Positions 26,185-34,850 are shown, counted from the stretch's first letter. The stretch is DNA of 64,000 nt from Streptomyces sp. H27-C3 (GCF_030063415.1 NZ_JASITA010000025.1:1-64000); one strand, 5' to 3'. Numbers and translations: made by a program. The notes: a model not told the origin generated them from the letters alone.

Positions 26185-27284
26185 ACCTCTCCCAGTGCGT
26201 CGCCCTGGTCGCCATCGCCGACACCGGCAGTTTCACCCGGGCGGCAAAGGCTCTTTCGCTGAGTCAGTCCGCGGTGAGTCATGCGATCTCAAGTCTCGAA
26301 AAGACCTTGGGAGTCGCTCTGATGAAACGCAGCCGCAGCGGCGTGGAATTCACCGCGACCGGGCAGCGCATTCTCATTCATGCCCGCGCGATCGTGCTCG
26401 GTACGGAGCAGATTCGCCAGGAGGCCGAAGCCGCGCGCGCCGACCGGGCGGGGACCGTCCGGATCGGCACCAGCCAGAGCTTCGCCGCCCGGCTGCTCCC
26501 CCGGCTGCTGACCGGCGTGCGCGCTGCGCTCCCCGGCCTCAGGATCGTGCTCCGCGAGGGCACTGACCAGCAGATCGCCGAGTGGCTCGGCGGCTACGCG
26601 ATCGATGTCGGCATCGTGTCCCTGCCCAAGCGGAACCTCAGCACGGTCCCGCTGCTTCAGGACGAGTTGTACGCCGTCCTGCCCCCGGACCATGCCCTGG
26701 CGGGGCAGCGCGACGTACGGGTGACGGAGCTGGTGGACGAGGTGTTCATTCTGCCCGTGGGCGGCATGGAGCCGATGCTGCGTACGGTCTTCGGGGTCGT
26801 CGGCACTGAGCCGCGGATCGGCTTCCGGGCCCACGACGTCAACGGGCTGCTCTCGATGGTCGCCGAGGGCCATGGCATCACGGTGGTACCGGCTCTCGCG
26901 CTGCCTTCCGTGCTGCCCCACCCGCAGCTTCGGGTCGTCCCCTTCGCGCCGTCGCTGTCGCGCCATCTCGGCATCGGCATCAGGACGGGCGCCCGCCGCT
27001 CCCCGGCCGTCGAGGCTCTGGTCTCCATGGCCCAGGCACTGGCCCGCGACGACACCTGGAGCCGGTCCTTCGACCGGGCTCCGGGCGCCGCCGCGGAGCC
27101 GCACGCGGGGCCCGAGAGTCCGCGTGCGCCTCACATACCGTGCACGCAGGGCGATCCGGGCAACGCTGCCGCGATCGCGCGCAGTTCCGGCAGGGCCACC
27201 GGCTCGCCGGGCTCCCACGGCGACCCGGCAGCGGGCGCGCCCCCCCGGGTCAGCGCGTGGTCGGCGATGGCGTCGGCGTCGTAG
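26181..27284 (+). CDS. LysR-family transcriptional regulator
   Basis: A 367-residue LysR regulator. The winged helix-turn-helix is MNLSQCVALVAIADTGSFTR to RAAKALSLSQSAVSHAISSL, and the effector domain contains VRIGTSQSFAARLLPRLL and MVAEGHGITVVPALALP. LysR proteins usually have about 300 residues. The extra 60 at the C terminus (proline/arginine-rich) arise because the frame stays open through 154 bp of the convergent FAD/NAD(P) gene. Translational coupling to the leuD-like gene suggests it senses a cluster metabolite and regulates the cluster. Confidence 0.87.
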   Translation: MNLSQCVALVAIADTGSFTRAAKALSLSQSAVSHAISSLEKTLGVALMKRSRSGVEFTATGQRILIHARAIVLGTEQIRQEAEAARADRAGTVRIGTSQSFAARLLPRLLTGVRAALPGLRIVLREGTDQQIAEWLGGYAIDVGIVSLPKRNLSTVPLLQDELYAVLPPDHALAGQRDVRVTELVDEVFILPVGGMEPMLRTVFGVVGTEPRIGFRAHDVNGLLSMVAEGHGITVVPALALPSVLPHPQLRVVPFAPSLSRHLGIGIRTGARRSPAVEALVSMAQALARDDTWSRSFDRAPGAAAEPHAGPESPRAPHIPCTQGDPGNAAAIARSSGRATGSPGSHGDPAAGAPPRVSAWSAMASAS

Positions 27285-29119
27285 ACGAAGTCGCTCCAGA
27301 TCCCCGGCCGGCTGCTGCCCGCCTGCATGAACCAGCGGGTGTGCTCGGTCGGGATGCCCAGCACGTACAGCCCGGTGTCGGCCCGGCCGTCGCCGCCGAT
27401 CGGGTGGTAGGGCGACCCGGTGACGGCCACCCCTCCAGTGTCGAAGGACTCCCCGCCGGAACCGTTGACGTAACTGGTCCAAATGCCCTGCTCACACAGC
27501 CTTCGGGTCAGCGCCGACGGATCCTGGCGCACATCGGGCGTGGGGATACGGGCGTCGAGGACGGTGTCCACGGCCACTCGCGATCCGTGGACCTGCGGTG
27601 AGTGGGTGACGAACCGGCCGGTGACCGGGTCCGGGGCGAATCGGGCGTCGGGGCCGACGATGCGCAGCACTCCGGCCGCGATCAGCGCGATGATCTGCTG
27701 CAGCCGGACCGCGGGGGGCCCGGCCGCCAGGAACGCGCTCCTGGGGACATACCAGCCGAGGAAGTCCTCGCGGTGCGAGCGCGGGTTGAGGCCGGAGTAG
27801 TCCACGAACGCGCGGATCACCCAGCGGGTGTCGCGCAGGACGTCCAGTGCCGCCTTGAGCGGCGAGTCGACGTTGCCCCGCGCGGCCTCGTCGAGGTCAC
27901 CGCGCAGCAGGGCGACCAACTCCCTCTGGAAGGCCGCGTGGTCGGGGTAGGCACGGTCGGCGAAGGGCCTGGCCAGCCGGTCGAGGTCCAGAGGCGGCAG
28001 ATCGTCCACCCCGTACCGGGCGGCGACGCCCGCCACATCGGGCAGCGCTGCCCCCATCGGGACGGCCAGTTCGGCGGTGAACGCCCCGGCCGCCGCCGCG
28101 CCGGAGCGGCGGCGGATCTCCGTGGCGTAGTAGACCAGGCTCATCTCGGCCCGGAGCCACGGCATGACGTCGGACCGGAAGTCGACAGGGCCTCCCTCCT
28201 GCCCGTGCCGTATCCGCTCCACTGTGAAGAGCACGGGACGGTAGGGGTTGGTGGCCGACTTCTGGTTGCGTCCCCGGGCGGGCAGCGGCATTCCGCTGCG
28301 CGAGCCCGCCACCAGCACCGGCTCGTCGCCGCTCGGCAGGTAGATCAGCCGGCCGTCGTCGTCCTCCTTGAAGCTGCCGCCGCGGCCGATGGTGAGCGCC
28401 GCCATGACGTCGTAGAAGGCCAGGCCGAGGCCCATAATGCCGACCTCGGTGCCGGCCGGGATGCCGGACAGCGGCATGTCGGCGGCCGAGTCGCCGCGTA
28501 TGTAGCGCAGTTGTGAGCGGGTGGCGGCGAAATCGGCAAGGTCCCGCTGCTCGCCGGACGGTTCGGGCCTGGCGTGGCCGGTGGTGAGGACCACCTTGTC
28601 CACCGACAGCCGTGATCCGTCCGAGAGCCGCAGACGGTAGCCGTCGCCCGCGCGCGTCAGATCCTCGACCGAGAGCCGCAGCTCGTGCAGCCGGACGCGG
28701 GCCGGCAGTGCGGCCCGCGCGGCGCTCAGGACATACCGCATGTAGCGGCCGTAGACGGCGCGCGGCGCGTAGCTGTTGGGTCCCGGGTGGTCGGGGTCCG
28801 TGGCCCGCCACCACTCCCCGAAGGAGGGACCCGCGCCGGCCCGGTGCGGTCCGCCGTCCGGGACGCCTGAGAAGGCGGAGATCTCGTCGGCGACGGTATT
28901 CATCATGAACCACTCGGGCTGGTCGCTGCGCCAGATACGGCCGCAGCCGACCTCGGCCGGGTCGATGAGGTAGATCTCCACCGGCCGGTCCCCGACAGCC
29001 TTCGCCAGCCTCGCGGCGAGACGCTCGACCACGCTCAGACCACGCGGACCGCTCCCGACGACCGCGATGCGGTGCACGCCGACTGCGTCCAGGAGCCCCC
29101 TCACAACACTGTTCCCCAC
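27131..29119 (-). CDS. Large FAD/NAD(P)-binding oxidoreductase (FAD_NAD_binding_9 type)
   Basis: A 662-residue flavoprotein-like enzyme. The N-terminal FAD motif is HRIAVVGSGPRGLSVVERLA, followed by WFMMNTVADEISAFSG, as in the NAD_binding_9 family. A second nucleotide-binding motif is GTEVGIMGLGLAFYDVM. Its relatives share the outline of N-hydroxylating and Baeyer-Villiger monooxygenases, but no specific reaction can be assigned. Within the cluster it is a candidate for an oxidative step on the benzylmalate-derived intermediate. GTG 29119 is chosen because GGGGGGA lies just upstream. It overlaps the LysR gene tail-to-tail by 154 bp. Confidence 0.75.
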   Translation of the reverse strand: MGNSVVRGLLDAVGVHRIAVVGSGPRGLSVVERLAARLAKAVGDRPVEIYLIDPAEVGCGRIWRSDQPEWFMMNTVADEISAFSGVPDGGPHRAGAGPSFGEWWRATDPDHPGPNSYAPRAVYGRYMRYVLSAARAALPARVRLHELRLSVEDLTRAGDGYRLRLSDGSRLSVDKVVLTTGHARPEPSGEQRDLADFAATRSQLRYIRGDSAADMPLSGIPAGTEVGIMGLGLAFYDVMAALTIGRGGSFKEDDDGRLIYLPSGDEPVLVAGSRSGMPLPARGRNQKSATNPYRPVLFTVERIRHGQEGGPVDFRSDVMPWLRAEMSLVYYATEIRRRSGAAAAGAFTAELAVPMGAALPDVAGVAARYGVDDLPPLDLDRLARPFADRAYPDHAAFQRELVALLRGDLDEAARGNVDSPLKAALDVLRDTRWVIRAFVDYSGLNPRSHREDFLGWYVPRSAFLAAGPPAVRLQQIIALIAAGVLRIVGPDARFAPDPVTGRFVTHSPQVHGSRVAVDTVLDARIPTPDVRQDPSALTRRLCEQGIWTSYVNGSGGESFDTGGVAVTGSPYHPIGGDGRADTGLYVLGIPTEHTRWFMQAGSSRPGIWSDFVYDADAIADHALTRGGAPAAGSPWEPGEPVALPELRAIAAALPGSPCVHGM

Positions 29120-29338
29120 TCTGTCCCCCCGTTTAGCAATCCCGCGCGAAATCGCGCGGAAATGAAATGCAATTCCCCGATCCCTGAGCCTAGGCGCGGC
29201 TCTACCGGCGTTCAATAGCGATCAATGCATGCATTGCATCAATTCTGTTCATGTGTCGACCCGTCTCCACCCCATGGTGTTTACGGTGCCGCATCGGCGG
29301 GGATACGCTGCCCAATGGCGCTGAATTAAAGGCGTATT

Positions 29339-29450
29339 GACCGTCCAGGTTTGACCGTCCAGGTTTGACCGTCCAGGTTTGACCGTCCAGGTTTGACCGT
29401 CCAGGTTTGACCGTCCAGGTTTGACCGTCCAGGTTTGACCGTCCAGGGGG
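29339..29450 (+). repeat. Eight 14-bp tandem repeats before the isochorismatase-like gene
   Basis: Eight contiguous copies of GACCGTCCAGGTTT; the first seven are identical and the last ends GGGG. The array stops 7 bp before the ATG at 29458, and its last bases form the Shine-Dalgarno sequence (AGGGGGGA). It lies in the 338-bp divergent region between the FAD/NAD(P) gene and the isochorismatase-like gene, so it may be an operator array or a variable-number leader. There are no spacers. Confidence 0.9.
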
Positions 29451-29457
29451 GACTCCG

Positions 29458-30042
29458 ATGGAACGCCGTCCGGCACTTCTCGTACTCGACTTGATAAATG
29501 AAATCGTCCACCCGGACGGGAAATACGCGGCAGACGGATACTGCGAGCAGGTCGCCCGGCGCGGAGTCCTGGAACGGGCCGCCACCGCGATCGCGCGGGC
29601 CAGGACCGCCGGGGTCCCGGTGATCTATGTGGTGGTCGGGTTCTCCCCCGGGTACGCCGACTGGCCCGCTTCCTCGGAGCTGTTCGTTTCGGCGCGCGAC
29701 GGTGACCGGGTGGTGCTCGGCACCTGGGGCACCCAGGTCCATGACGCCCTCAAGCCGGCCGGCGACGAGCCGGTGGTGGAGAAGCGCCGCATCAGCCCGT
29801 TCTTCGCTACGCACCTCGATGTGCTACTGCGCAATCTCGGCGTCAACACGCTGCTGCTGACCGGCGTCACCACCGAGCTCGTGGTCCTGTCGACAGCCCG
29901 TGACGGCCACGACCGGGACTACCGCGTCGAGGTTCTGGAGGACGCCACGGCGACCGACAGCCAGGAGACGCACGACGCCGCCCTGAAGGTGATCGCCCGC
30001 ACCGCCACGGTCTCCACGGTCGAGCAGGCACTGCCCACCTGA
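29458..30042 (+). CDS. Isochorismatase-like hydrolase lacking the catalytic cysteine
   Basis: A 194-residue cysteine-hydrolase-fold protein. Asp11 (ALLVLDLINEI) and Lys109 (PVVEKRRISPF) of the family triad are present. The nucleophile position in GVTTELVVLSTARDG holds Val142 instead of Cys. True isochorismatases (PhzD, EntB) also lack the cysteine, whereas nicotinamidases and carbamoyl hydrolases need it. So an isochorismatase-type vinyl ether hydrolysis, or a non-catalytic role, is more likely than amide hydrolysis. The MFS gene follows after 53 bp, probably in the same transcript. Confidence 0.82.
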   Translation: MERRPALLVLDLINEIVHPDGKYAADGYCEQVARRGVLERAATAIARARTAGVPVIYVVVGFSPGYADWPASSELFVSARDGDRVVLGTWGTQVHDALKPAGDEPVVEKRRISPFFATHLDVLLRNLGVNTLLLTGVTTELVVLSTARDGHDRDYRVEVLEDATATDSQETHDAALKVIARTATVSTVEQALPT

Positions 30043-30095
30043 CCGGGCGACGGAGAAACGGACAGACGGAGATACAGAGAGACGGACGGGGTGAG

Positions 30096-31487
30096 ATGAG
30101 CGTCGACCGGACCGGGACCATCGAGCTGCGCCTGCCCGTGCACCTCCCACCACAACCGTCCCAGCCGCCACCGGAACCGGAGGATCGGCGGCCCGGCGTA
30201 CGGCCCGGACCTGGCCGGGAGGGACGCGCCGTCCGCAGGATGTCCCGCGACCGGGCGTTCTGGCTGGTCGGCGCGATCCTGATCCTGTTCCTGCTCTCCT
30301 CGTCGGCGCCCTCGCCCATGTACGTGCTGTACCAGCAGCGTTGGCATTTCTCGGCCACCGTGCTCACCGTCGTCTTCGGCATCTACGCCGTCGCGGTGCT
30401 CGTCGCGCTGCTGCTGTTCGGCTCGCTCTCGGACACCCTCGGGCGTCGCCGTGTGCTGCTCGTCGCGCTGGTGGGCGAGGTGGCGAGCATGGCGCTGTTC
30501 ATCGGCGCCCGGGACGTGCTCTGGCTGCTCGCCGCGCGGGCGGTGCAGGGCGTCGCCGTCGGGCTGGCCACCGGCGCCACCGGTGCGGCCCTGATAGAGC
30601 TGGCTCCGCCCGCGGCGCCGTCCCGCGGCACCCTGCTCAACAGTGCGGGCCCGGTCGGCGGCATCGCTGTCGGCGCCCTCCTCGCGGGCCTACTCGTCCA
30701 GTTCGCGCCGGCGCCGACCGTGCTGACGTACGCGCTGCTGCTGGCCGCCTTCGCACTGGCCTGCTTCGGTGTCCTGGTGATGCCGGAAACGGCGCCGGGG
30801 CGGACCGGCGGCCTGCGGATCCGCCCCTCACGAATATCGGTCCCCGCCCCCGCCCGCCGTGCGTTCGCCCTGCTGTCACTGCCCCTGGTCGCGGTGTGGT
30901 CGGTCGGCGGGCTCTATCTCTCGCTCGGCCCGTCGCTGGCCGTCCAGCTTCTGCGCACCGACAATCTCCTGGTCGGCGGGCTGACGATCGCTCTGTTCGC
31001 CGGTGTGGCCACCGCCGGCCAGCTCGCGCTCGGCAGGTTCCCGCCGCTGCGTACGGCCGCGATCGGTGTGATCGCGACGCTGGCCGGTCTGGGGCTGCTG
31101 CACGCCGCCCTGGCGTCGGGCGGGGCCGCGCTTTTCTTCATCGGCACCGCGGCGCTCGGCCTCGGCTGGGGCACGGCCTTCCTCGGCGCGTTCCGCGCCC
31201 TGGCCGCACTCGCGGATCCGGCCCGCCGCTCCGAGTTGCTGGCCGCGGTCTATGTCGTGGTGTACCTGTCGATGACGGTCCCCGCCGTTGCCGCCGGGAC
31301 GCTCGCCGGATCCTGGGGCCTGCACCGCACCGCCCTGGCGTTCATAACCGTGACGGCCGCGGTCTGCCTGGCCGCGCTCGCGGGTCTGGCCCGGGTGCAG
31401 GCCCAGGCCTGCGCGGCCCGGCGCCGCCACGCACGGCACGCCCGGCCCCGCCCGACGGGCCCCAAACACGCCCGCCGGAGGCACTGA
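30096..31487 (+). CDS. MFS transporter, probable exporter of the cluster product
   Basis: A 463-residue major facilitator with about 12 membrane segments. A 50-residue proline/arginine-rich cytoplasmic N terminus comes first. The MFS motif between helices 2 and 3 is GSLSDTLGRRRVLLVAL, and helix 1 begins FWLVGAILILFLLSSSAPSP. The C terminus is a basic, histidine/arginine-rich tail. As the last gene of the accessory island, next to the isochorismatase-like gene, it most simply exports the product or confers self-resistance. Confidence 0.85.
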   Translation: MSVDRTGTIELRLPVHLPPQPSQPPPEPEDRRPGVRPGPGREGRAVRRMSRDRAFWLVGAILILFLLSSSAPSPMYVLYQQRWHFSATVLTVVFGIYAVAVLVALLLFGSLSDTLGRRRVLLVALVGEVASMALFIGARDVLWLLAARAVQGVAVGLATGATGAALIELAPPAAPSRGTLLNSAGPVGGIAVGALLAGLLVQFAPAPTVLTYALLLAAFALACFGVLVMPETAPGRTGGLRIRPSRISVPAPARRAFALLSLPLVAVWSVGGLYLSLGPSLAVQLLRTDNLLVGGLTIALFAGVATAGQLALGRFPPLRTAAIGVIATLAGLGLLHAALASGGAALFFIGTAALGLGWGTAFLGAFRALAALADPARRSELLAAVYVVVYLSMTVPAVAAGTLAGSWGLHRTALAFITVTAAVCLAALAGLARVQAQACAARRRHARHARPRPTGPKHARRRH

Positions 31488-31574
31488 ACGGGCGGCCCAT
31501 CAGGCGTCGACCGCCGAGGACTACGAGGCGTGCAGCCGGGTGCGCAGGAGCGGGATCGACATGGCGGGTAACCC

Positions 31575-32186
31575 TCAGCCGGTGTAGGGGGAGGCGGTCT
31601 TGGCGGTGCGCAGGGCGCGTGCCCACCAGGAGATCTGGTCGATCATCGACTTCGCCGCGGCGTCGCAGGCCGAGGGGTCGTTGTGCTTGCCGTCCTCGTC
31701 GAAGTGGCCCCACACGTTGTGGAAGCTGACGGTGTCGCGGACCGTCACGGTGTGCATCTCGGCGAAGACCTGGCGCAGTTGCTCGACGGCGCGCAGGCCG
31801 CCCGACATGCCGCCGTAGGAGACGAAGCCGACCGGTTTCGCGTGCCACTGCGTGCCGTGCCAGTCGATGAGGTTTTTCAGGGAGGCGGGGAAGGAATGGT
31901 TGTACTCGGGGGTGAGAACAACGAAGGCGTCGGCCGCCTCCAGCCGCGGCGAGACGGTTCCCAGAACGGCCGTCACCTCGTCGGACGGGTTGATGGACAA
32001 GGCGGTCGGCAGGTCGATGTCGGCCAGGTCGATCACATCGATGTCGAGGCCGACGTGCTCGGTGGCCCGGGAGACGAACCAGTCCGCGACGATGGGCGCG
32101 AAGCGGCCCTCGCGGTTGCTCGCGATGATGACAGCGAGCCGGACAGGGGCGCTGACCTGGGCGGATTCATTCGTGTTGAGGTCCAT
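31575..32186 (-). CDS. NADPH-dependent FMN reductase, SoxR-regulated
   Basis: A 203-residue flavodoxin-like reductase (LAVIIASNREGRFAPIVADW, VVLTPEYNHSFPASLKNLID, PVGFVSYGGMSGGLRAVEQL) that would reduce quinones or redox-cycling compounds with NADPH. The start is ATG 32186. A near-perfect SoxR operator lies at 32202-32219, and the -10-like hexamer just after it puts the transcription start almost at the ATG, so the mRNA may be leaderless. In S. coelicolor a reductase of this family at this chromosomal position (SCO2478, from memory) is a SoxR target. The frame continues upstream to a TTG at 32207. Confidence 0.87.
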   Translation of the reverse strand: MDLNTNESAQVSAPVRLAVIIASNREGRFAPIVADWFVSRATEHVGLDIDVIDLADIDLPTALSINPSDEVTAVLGTVSPRLEAADAFVVLTPEYNHSFPASLKNLIDWHGTQWHAKPVGFVSYGGMSGGLRAVEQLRQVFAEMHTVTVRDTVSFHNVWGHFDEDGKHNDPSACDAAAKSMIDQISWWARALRTAKTASPYTG

Positions 32187-32195
32187 ACGGAAAGA

Positions 32196-32223
32196 GTCAT
32201 ACTTCAACCATGGTTGAGGTCAA
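32196..32223 (-). promoter_or_regulatory. SoxR box within a -35/-10 promoter
   Basis: On the minus strand TTGACC (32223-32218) is followed by TCAACCATGGTTGA, a 14-bp perfect palindrome, then TATGAC (32201-32196). The core 32202-32219 reads CCTCAACCATGGTTGAAG, one base from the symmetrical CCTCAA-N6-TTGAGG of known SoxR sites. The operator lies between the hexamers, as MerR-family activation requires. Confidence 0.75.
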
Positions 32224-32374
32224 GCTATTCTGGCGGACATGACTCGACTCGCCTGGAACGCGGCTGCCTGTCGCTGAAGAAGTGCGCGCTGTCCAATCCG
32301 GGCGACGCATTGGCCGAGCGCGGCCCCGGCCCCCGGCGCCTGATCGAGGACTGAGCGGCCTCTACGGTGGGCGC

Positions 32375-33169
32375 ATGACGACTCCTCCCGTGCCCTACAT
32401 CGAGATCGACGGCCGGCTGCCCAGTGCCGAGGATCTTGTGGTCGCCGCCCTGTACGGCGGCTATGGACACTTCACCGCCATGCAGGTCAGGGACGGGCGG
32501 GTGCGTGGTCTCGCCCTGCATCTGGCCAGGCTCGACGCCAACACCGCCGAGGTGTTCGGCACCGGCCTGGACGGTGATCTCGTACGGGCACGGGTGCGGC
32601 ACGCGCTCGACGGCGCGGGGACACGGGACGCGTCGGTGCGGGTGTACGTGCAGTGGGCGCCCGGCGCCGACGCCGCCACTCTGATGGTCACCGTCCGCGC
32701 CCCCATGACGATGTCCGAGGCTCCGCAGGCCCTGATGTCCGTCCCGTACGAGCGGCCCTTCGCGCACATCAAGCACCTGGGTGGCTTCGCCCAGACCCAC
32801 TACGGTGCACTCGCGCGCCGCGCGGGCTTCGACGACGCGCTGCTGACCGGTCCCGGCGGGGTGGTGGTGGAGGGTGCGATCACCAATATCGGTTTCTACG
32901 ACGGCACTTCGGTGACCTGGCCGGACGCCCCTGCGCTGTTGGGCATCACGATGGCCTTGGTGGAGCCCCGCCTCCCGGACGCGGGCCTGCCGTCGACGCG
33001 GGGCCCGGTGACATTGGACGGCCTGTCCTCGTACCGCGCCGCGTTCGTCACGAACTCGCAGGGGATCGCGCCGGTGCGGCGGATCGACGACACGGAGTTC
33101 ACGGTGGACCCGCAGCTGATGAAGACCGTGGCGTCGGCGTACGACGCGGCACCGTGGGATCGCGTCTAG
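32375..33169 (+). CDS. Class IV aminotransferase (ADC lyase / BCAT-like)
   Basis: A 264-residue fold-type IV PLP enzyme. The PLP lysine is in AHIKHLGGFAQTHYGA and a typical later motif is VVEGAITNIGFYDG. Such proteins act as 4-amino-4-deoxychorismate lyase or D-/branched-chain aminotransferase; the substrate cannot be read from the sequence. It lies outside the apparent island, next to the SoxR-controlled reductase, and I treat it as backbone. Confidence 0.83.
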   Translation: MTTPPVPYIEIDGRLPSAEDLVVAALYGGYGHFTAMQVRDGRVRGLALHLARLDANTAEVFGTGLDGDLVRARVRHALDGAGTRDASVRVYVQWAPGADAATLMVTVRAPMTMSEAPQALMSVPYERPFAHIKHLGGFAQTHYGALARRAGFDDALLTGPGGVVVEGAITNIGFYDGTSVTWPDAPALLGITMALVEPRLPDAGLPSTRGPVTLDGLSSYRAAFVTNSQGIAPVRRIDDTEFTVDPQLMKTVASAYDAAPWDRV

Positions 33170-33557
33170 GACGGGCTCGATCTCCTTCCGCACGCCCGGT
33201 ACGGGGAATGGGGTCCGGAGTCCGGGGCGGAGACCTGGTTCGAGAAGGGGCCGGGACGAGAGGGGTCGGTACGGGGGTCGGTACGGGCAACCCCTCGACC
33301 CCGTACCGACGGCCGCACCCGTCGCGACGATCCGCGCCCGCCCGTCACCCCGTGCCCGCCGTCACCCATTCAGCGCGTTCCGCGAGGCCGCCTTGGTGAC
33401 CCCCCATCGCCACTCGCCTGACCTGCGGGAAGGTCGATTGCCCAGCGCGCCGCGCCGGGACGGGCCGGTGAATCTGACCTTCCATCAGCAGGCGCCGCGC
33501 GCCCGCGGCCCGTTATCTCGAAGGCAGAGGCACGTCCCACGTTCCCGGAGGATCCCC
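33170..33557. terminator. Intergenic region with terminator-like hairpin
   Basis: No gene is visible in these 388 bases. An 11-bp inverted repeat (GTCGGTACGGG at 33277-33287, complement at 33300-33310) could end transcription of the aminotransferase gene. GGGGTCGGTACG also occurs twice in tandem just before it. Confidence 0.5.
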
Positions 33558-34094
33558 ATGCGACCTGCCCAGCTGCTGACCGGCACCGCGCTGACAGCCG
33601 CCGTGACGCTCCTGTACGCAGGGCCGTCGTACGCGGGTGAGACCGGTTCGCTGGAGGTGTACCCGGCGAGCGTCGCGCCGGGCGCGAACGTCACCGTGAA
33701 CACCACCGCCTGCGGTGTCGAAGGCGGCGGCACGGGGGACGCGAAGTCCCTGGGGGCGGGTGATTTCGACCTGTACCCCGGCACGCACAAGGAAGTCGTG
33801 ATCGGTGAGTTCACCGTACCCGCGGGCACCCTGCCGGGGACCTACGGCATCGCGGTGGCCTGCGACAACGGCAAGACCGCCAACGGCGACCTCACTGTGA
33901 CCGGCGGCGCCCCCCCTTCGCCGACGCACCCCGTCCAGCCCACGCATCCCACGGGCCACGTCAAGACCGGAGTCGGCGGCAGCGTGGGCCCCGACACCTC
34001 CCAGATCGCGGCGGGTGTGGCCGTGCTGGCCGCCACCGCCGTAGGCGGTACCTGGTTCCTGCGTCGCCGGGCGAGCGGCCCGCAGGACAGTTGA
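33558..34094 (+). CDS. Secreted, membrane-anchored surface protein
   Basis: A 178-residue protein with a Sec signal peptide (LLTGTALTAAVTLLYAGPSYA), an Ig-like domain of about 90 residues (SLEVYPASVAPGANVTVNT), a proline/histidine/threonine linker, and a C-terminal membrane helix (QIAAGVAVLAATAVGGTWF) followed by basic residues. No LPXTG-type sorting motif is clear. GGAGG is just upstream of the ATG. The sortase gene follows, which suggests a functional pair, but anchoring by its own helix is also possible. Confidence 0.8.
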   Translation: MRPAQLLTGTALTAAVTLLYAGPSYAGETGSLEVYPASVAPGANVTVNTTACGVEGGGTGDAKSLGAGDFDLYPGTHKEVVIGEFTVPAGTLPGTYGIAVACDNGKTANGDLTVTGGAPPSPTHPVQPTHPTGHVKTGVGGSVGPDTSQIAAGVAVLAATAVGGTWFLRRRASGPQDS

Positions 34095-34220
34095 GGGCAG
34101 GCCTCCACCTCCCCAGTACCGCCGGTTTCCCCGTGCCCCCGCCCGACCAGCGTCAGCGGGGGCACGTGGGGTACCGCCCGCGAACCGACCCGACACCCCG
34201 CGGACCCGAGGGAACCTCCC

Positions 34221-34850
34221 ATGACGGCTCAGCGCACGAAGGGTGGGCTCGTCGCCATCGCCGCCTTCACCGGGCTCTGGCTGGTCCAGCACGGCGCCGA
34301 GGAGCGGACCCCGCCCCAGCCGTCCCCTGCCGAGGCGTTCATCGCCGGAGGGGCACCCAAGAAGGTCCGCGAGGAACCGGCCGCGGCGCCGATGTCGCCG
34401 TCCGAGCCCGTACGGATCCGCATACCCGCGGTCAAGGCGGACGCCCCCGTGATGCGGCTTGGCCTGGCTCCCGACGGCAGCCTCGACGTACCGTCGGCCG
34501 ACGACCGCAATGTCGCGGGCTGGTACAAGGACGGCACCCCGCCCGGCGCCCGGGGCACCGCGATCGTCGCCGGGCATGTGGACAGCGCGCGGGGCCCGGC
34601 CGTCTTCTACCATCTGGGCACGCTGAAGAAGGGCCACACCGTCGAGGTGACGCGCCGGGACGGACGTACCGCCGTGTTCACCATCTACGCCATAGAGGTC
34701 TACGACAACAAGGCCTTCCCCGACCAGCGGGTGTACGGCAGCTCGGAGCGCGCCGAACTGCGAGTGATCACCTGCGGCGGCGGCTTCTCACGGCAGGACG
34801 GCTATCAGGGCAACGTCGTGGCGTACGCCAATCTCACCCAGGTGCGCTGA
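34221..34850 (+). CDS. Class F sortase
   Basis: A 209-residue sortase-fold protein of the actinobacterial class F. A short N-terminal membrane segment (LVAIAAFTGLWLVQHGA) precedes the catalytic domain. The active-site His is in AIVAGHVDSARGPAVFYHLG, the Cys in VITCGGGFSR, and an Arg just before it in ELRVITCGG. It acts at the outer face of the membrane. It is encoded 126 bp after the surface protein gene on the same strand. Confidence 0.88.
   Translation: MTAQRTKGGLVAIAAFTGLWLVQHGAEERTPPQPSPAEAFIAGGAPKKVREEPAAAPMSPSEPVRIRIPAVKADAPVMRLGLAPDGSLDVPSADDRNVAGWYKDGTPPGARGTAIVAGHVDSARGPAVFYHLGTLKKGHTVEVTRRDGRTAVFTIYAIEVYDNKAFPDQRVYGSSERAELRVITCGGGFSRQDGYQGNVVAYANLTQVR

Noticed and set aside
29339..29450. 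Possible CRISPR or origin iterons
   Set aside because: 14-bp units without spacers, no replication gene nearby; position before a start codon fits a regulatory or slippage repeat better.
13916..31487. Assignment of the island to a named product such as bestatin or a phenazine
   Set aside because: No peptide-bond-forming enzyme, PKS, NRPS or phenazine core genes are present; only pathway logic is available.
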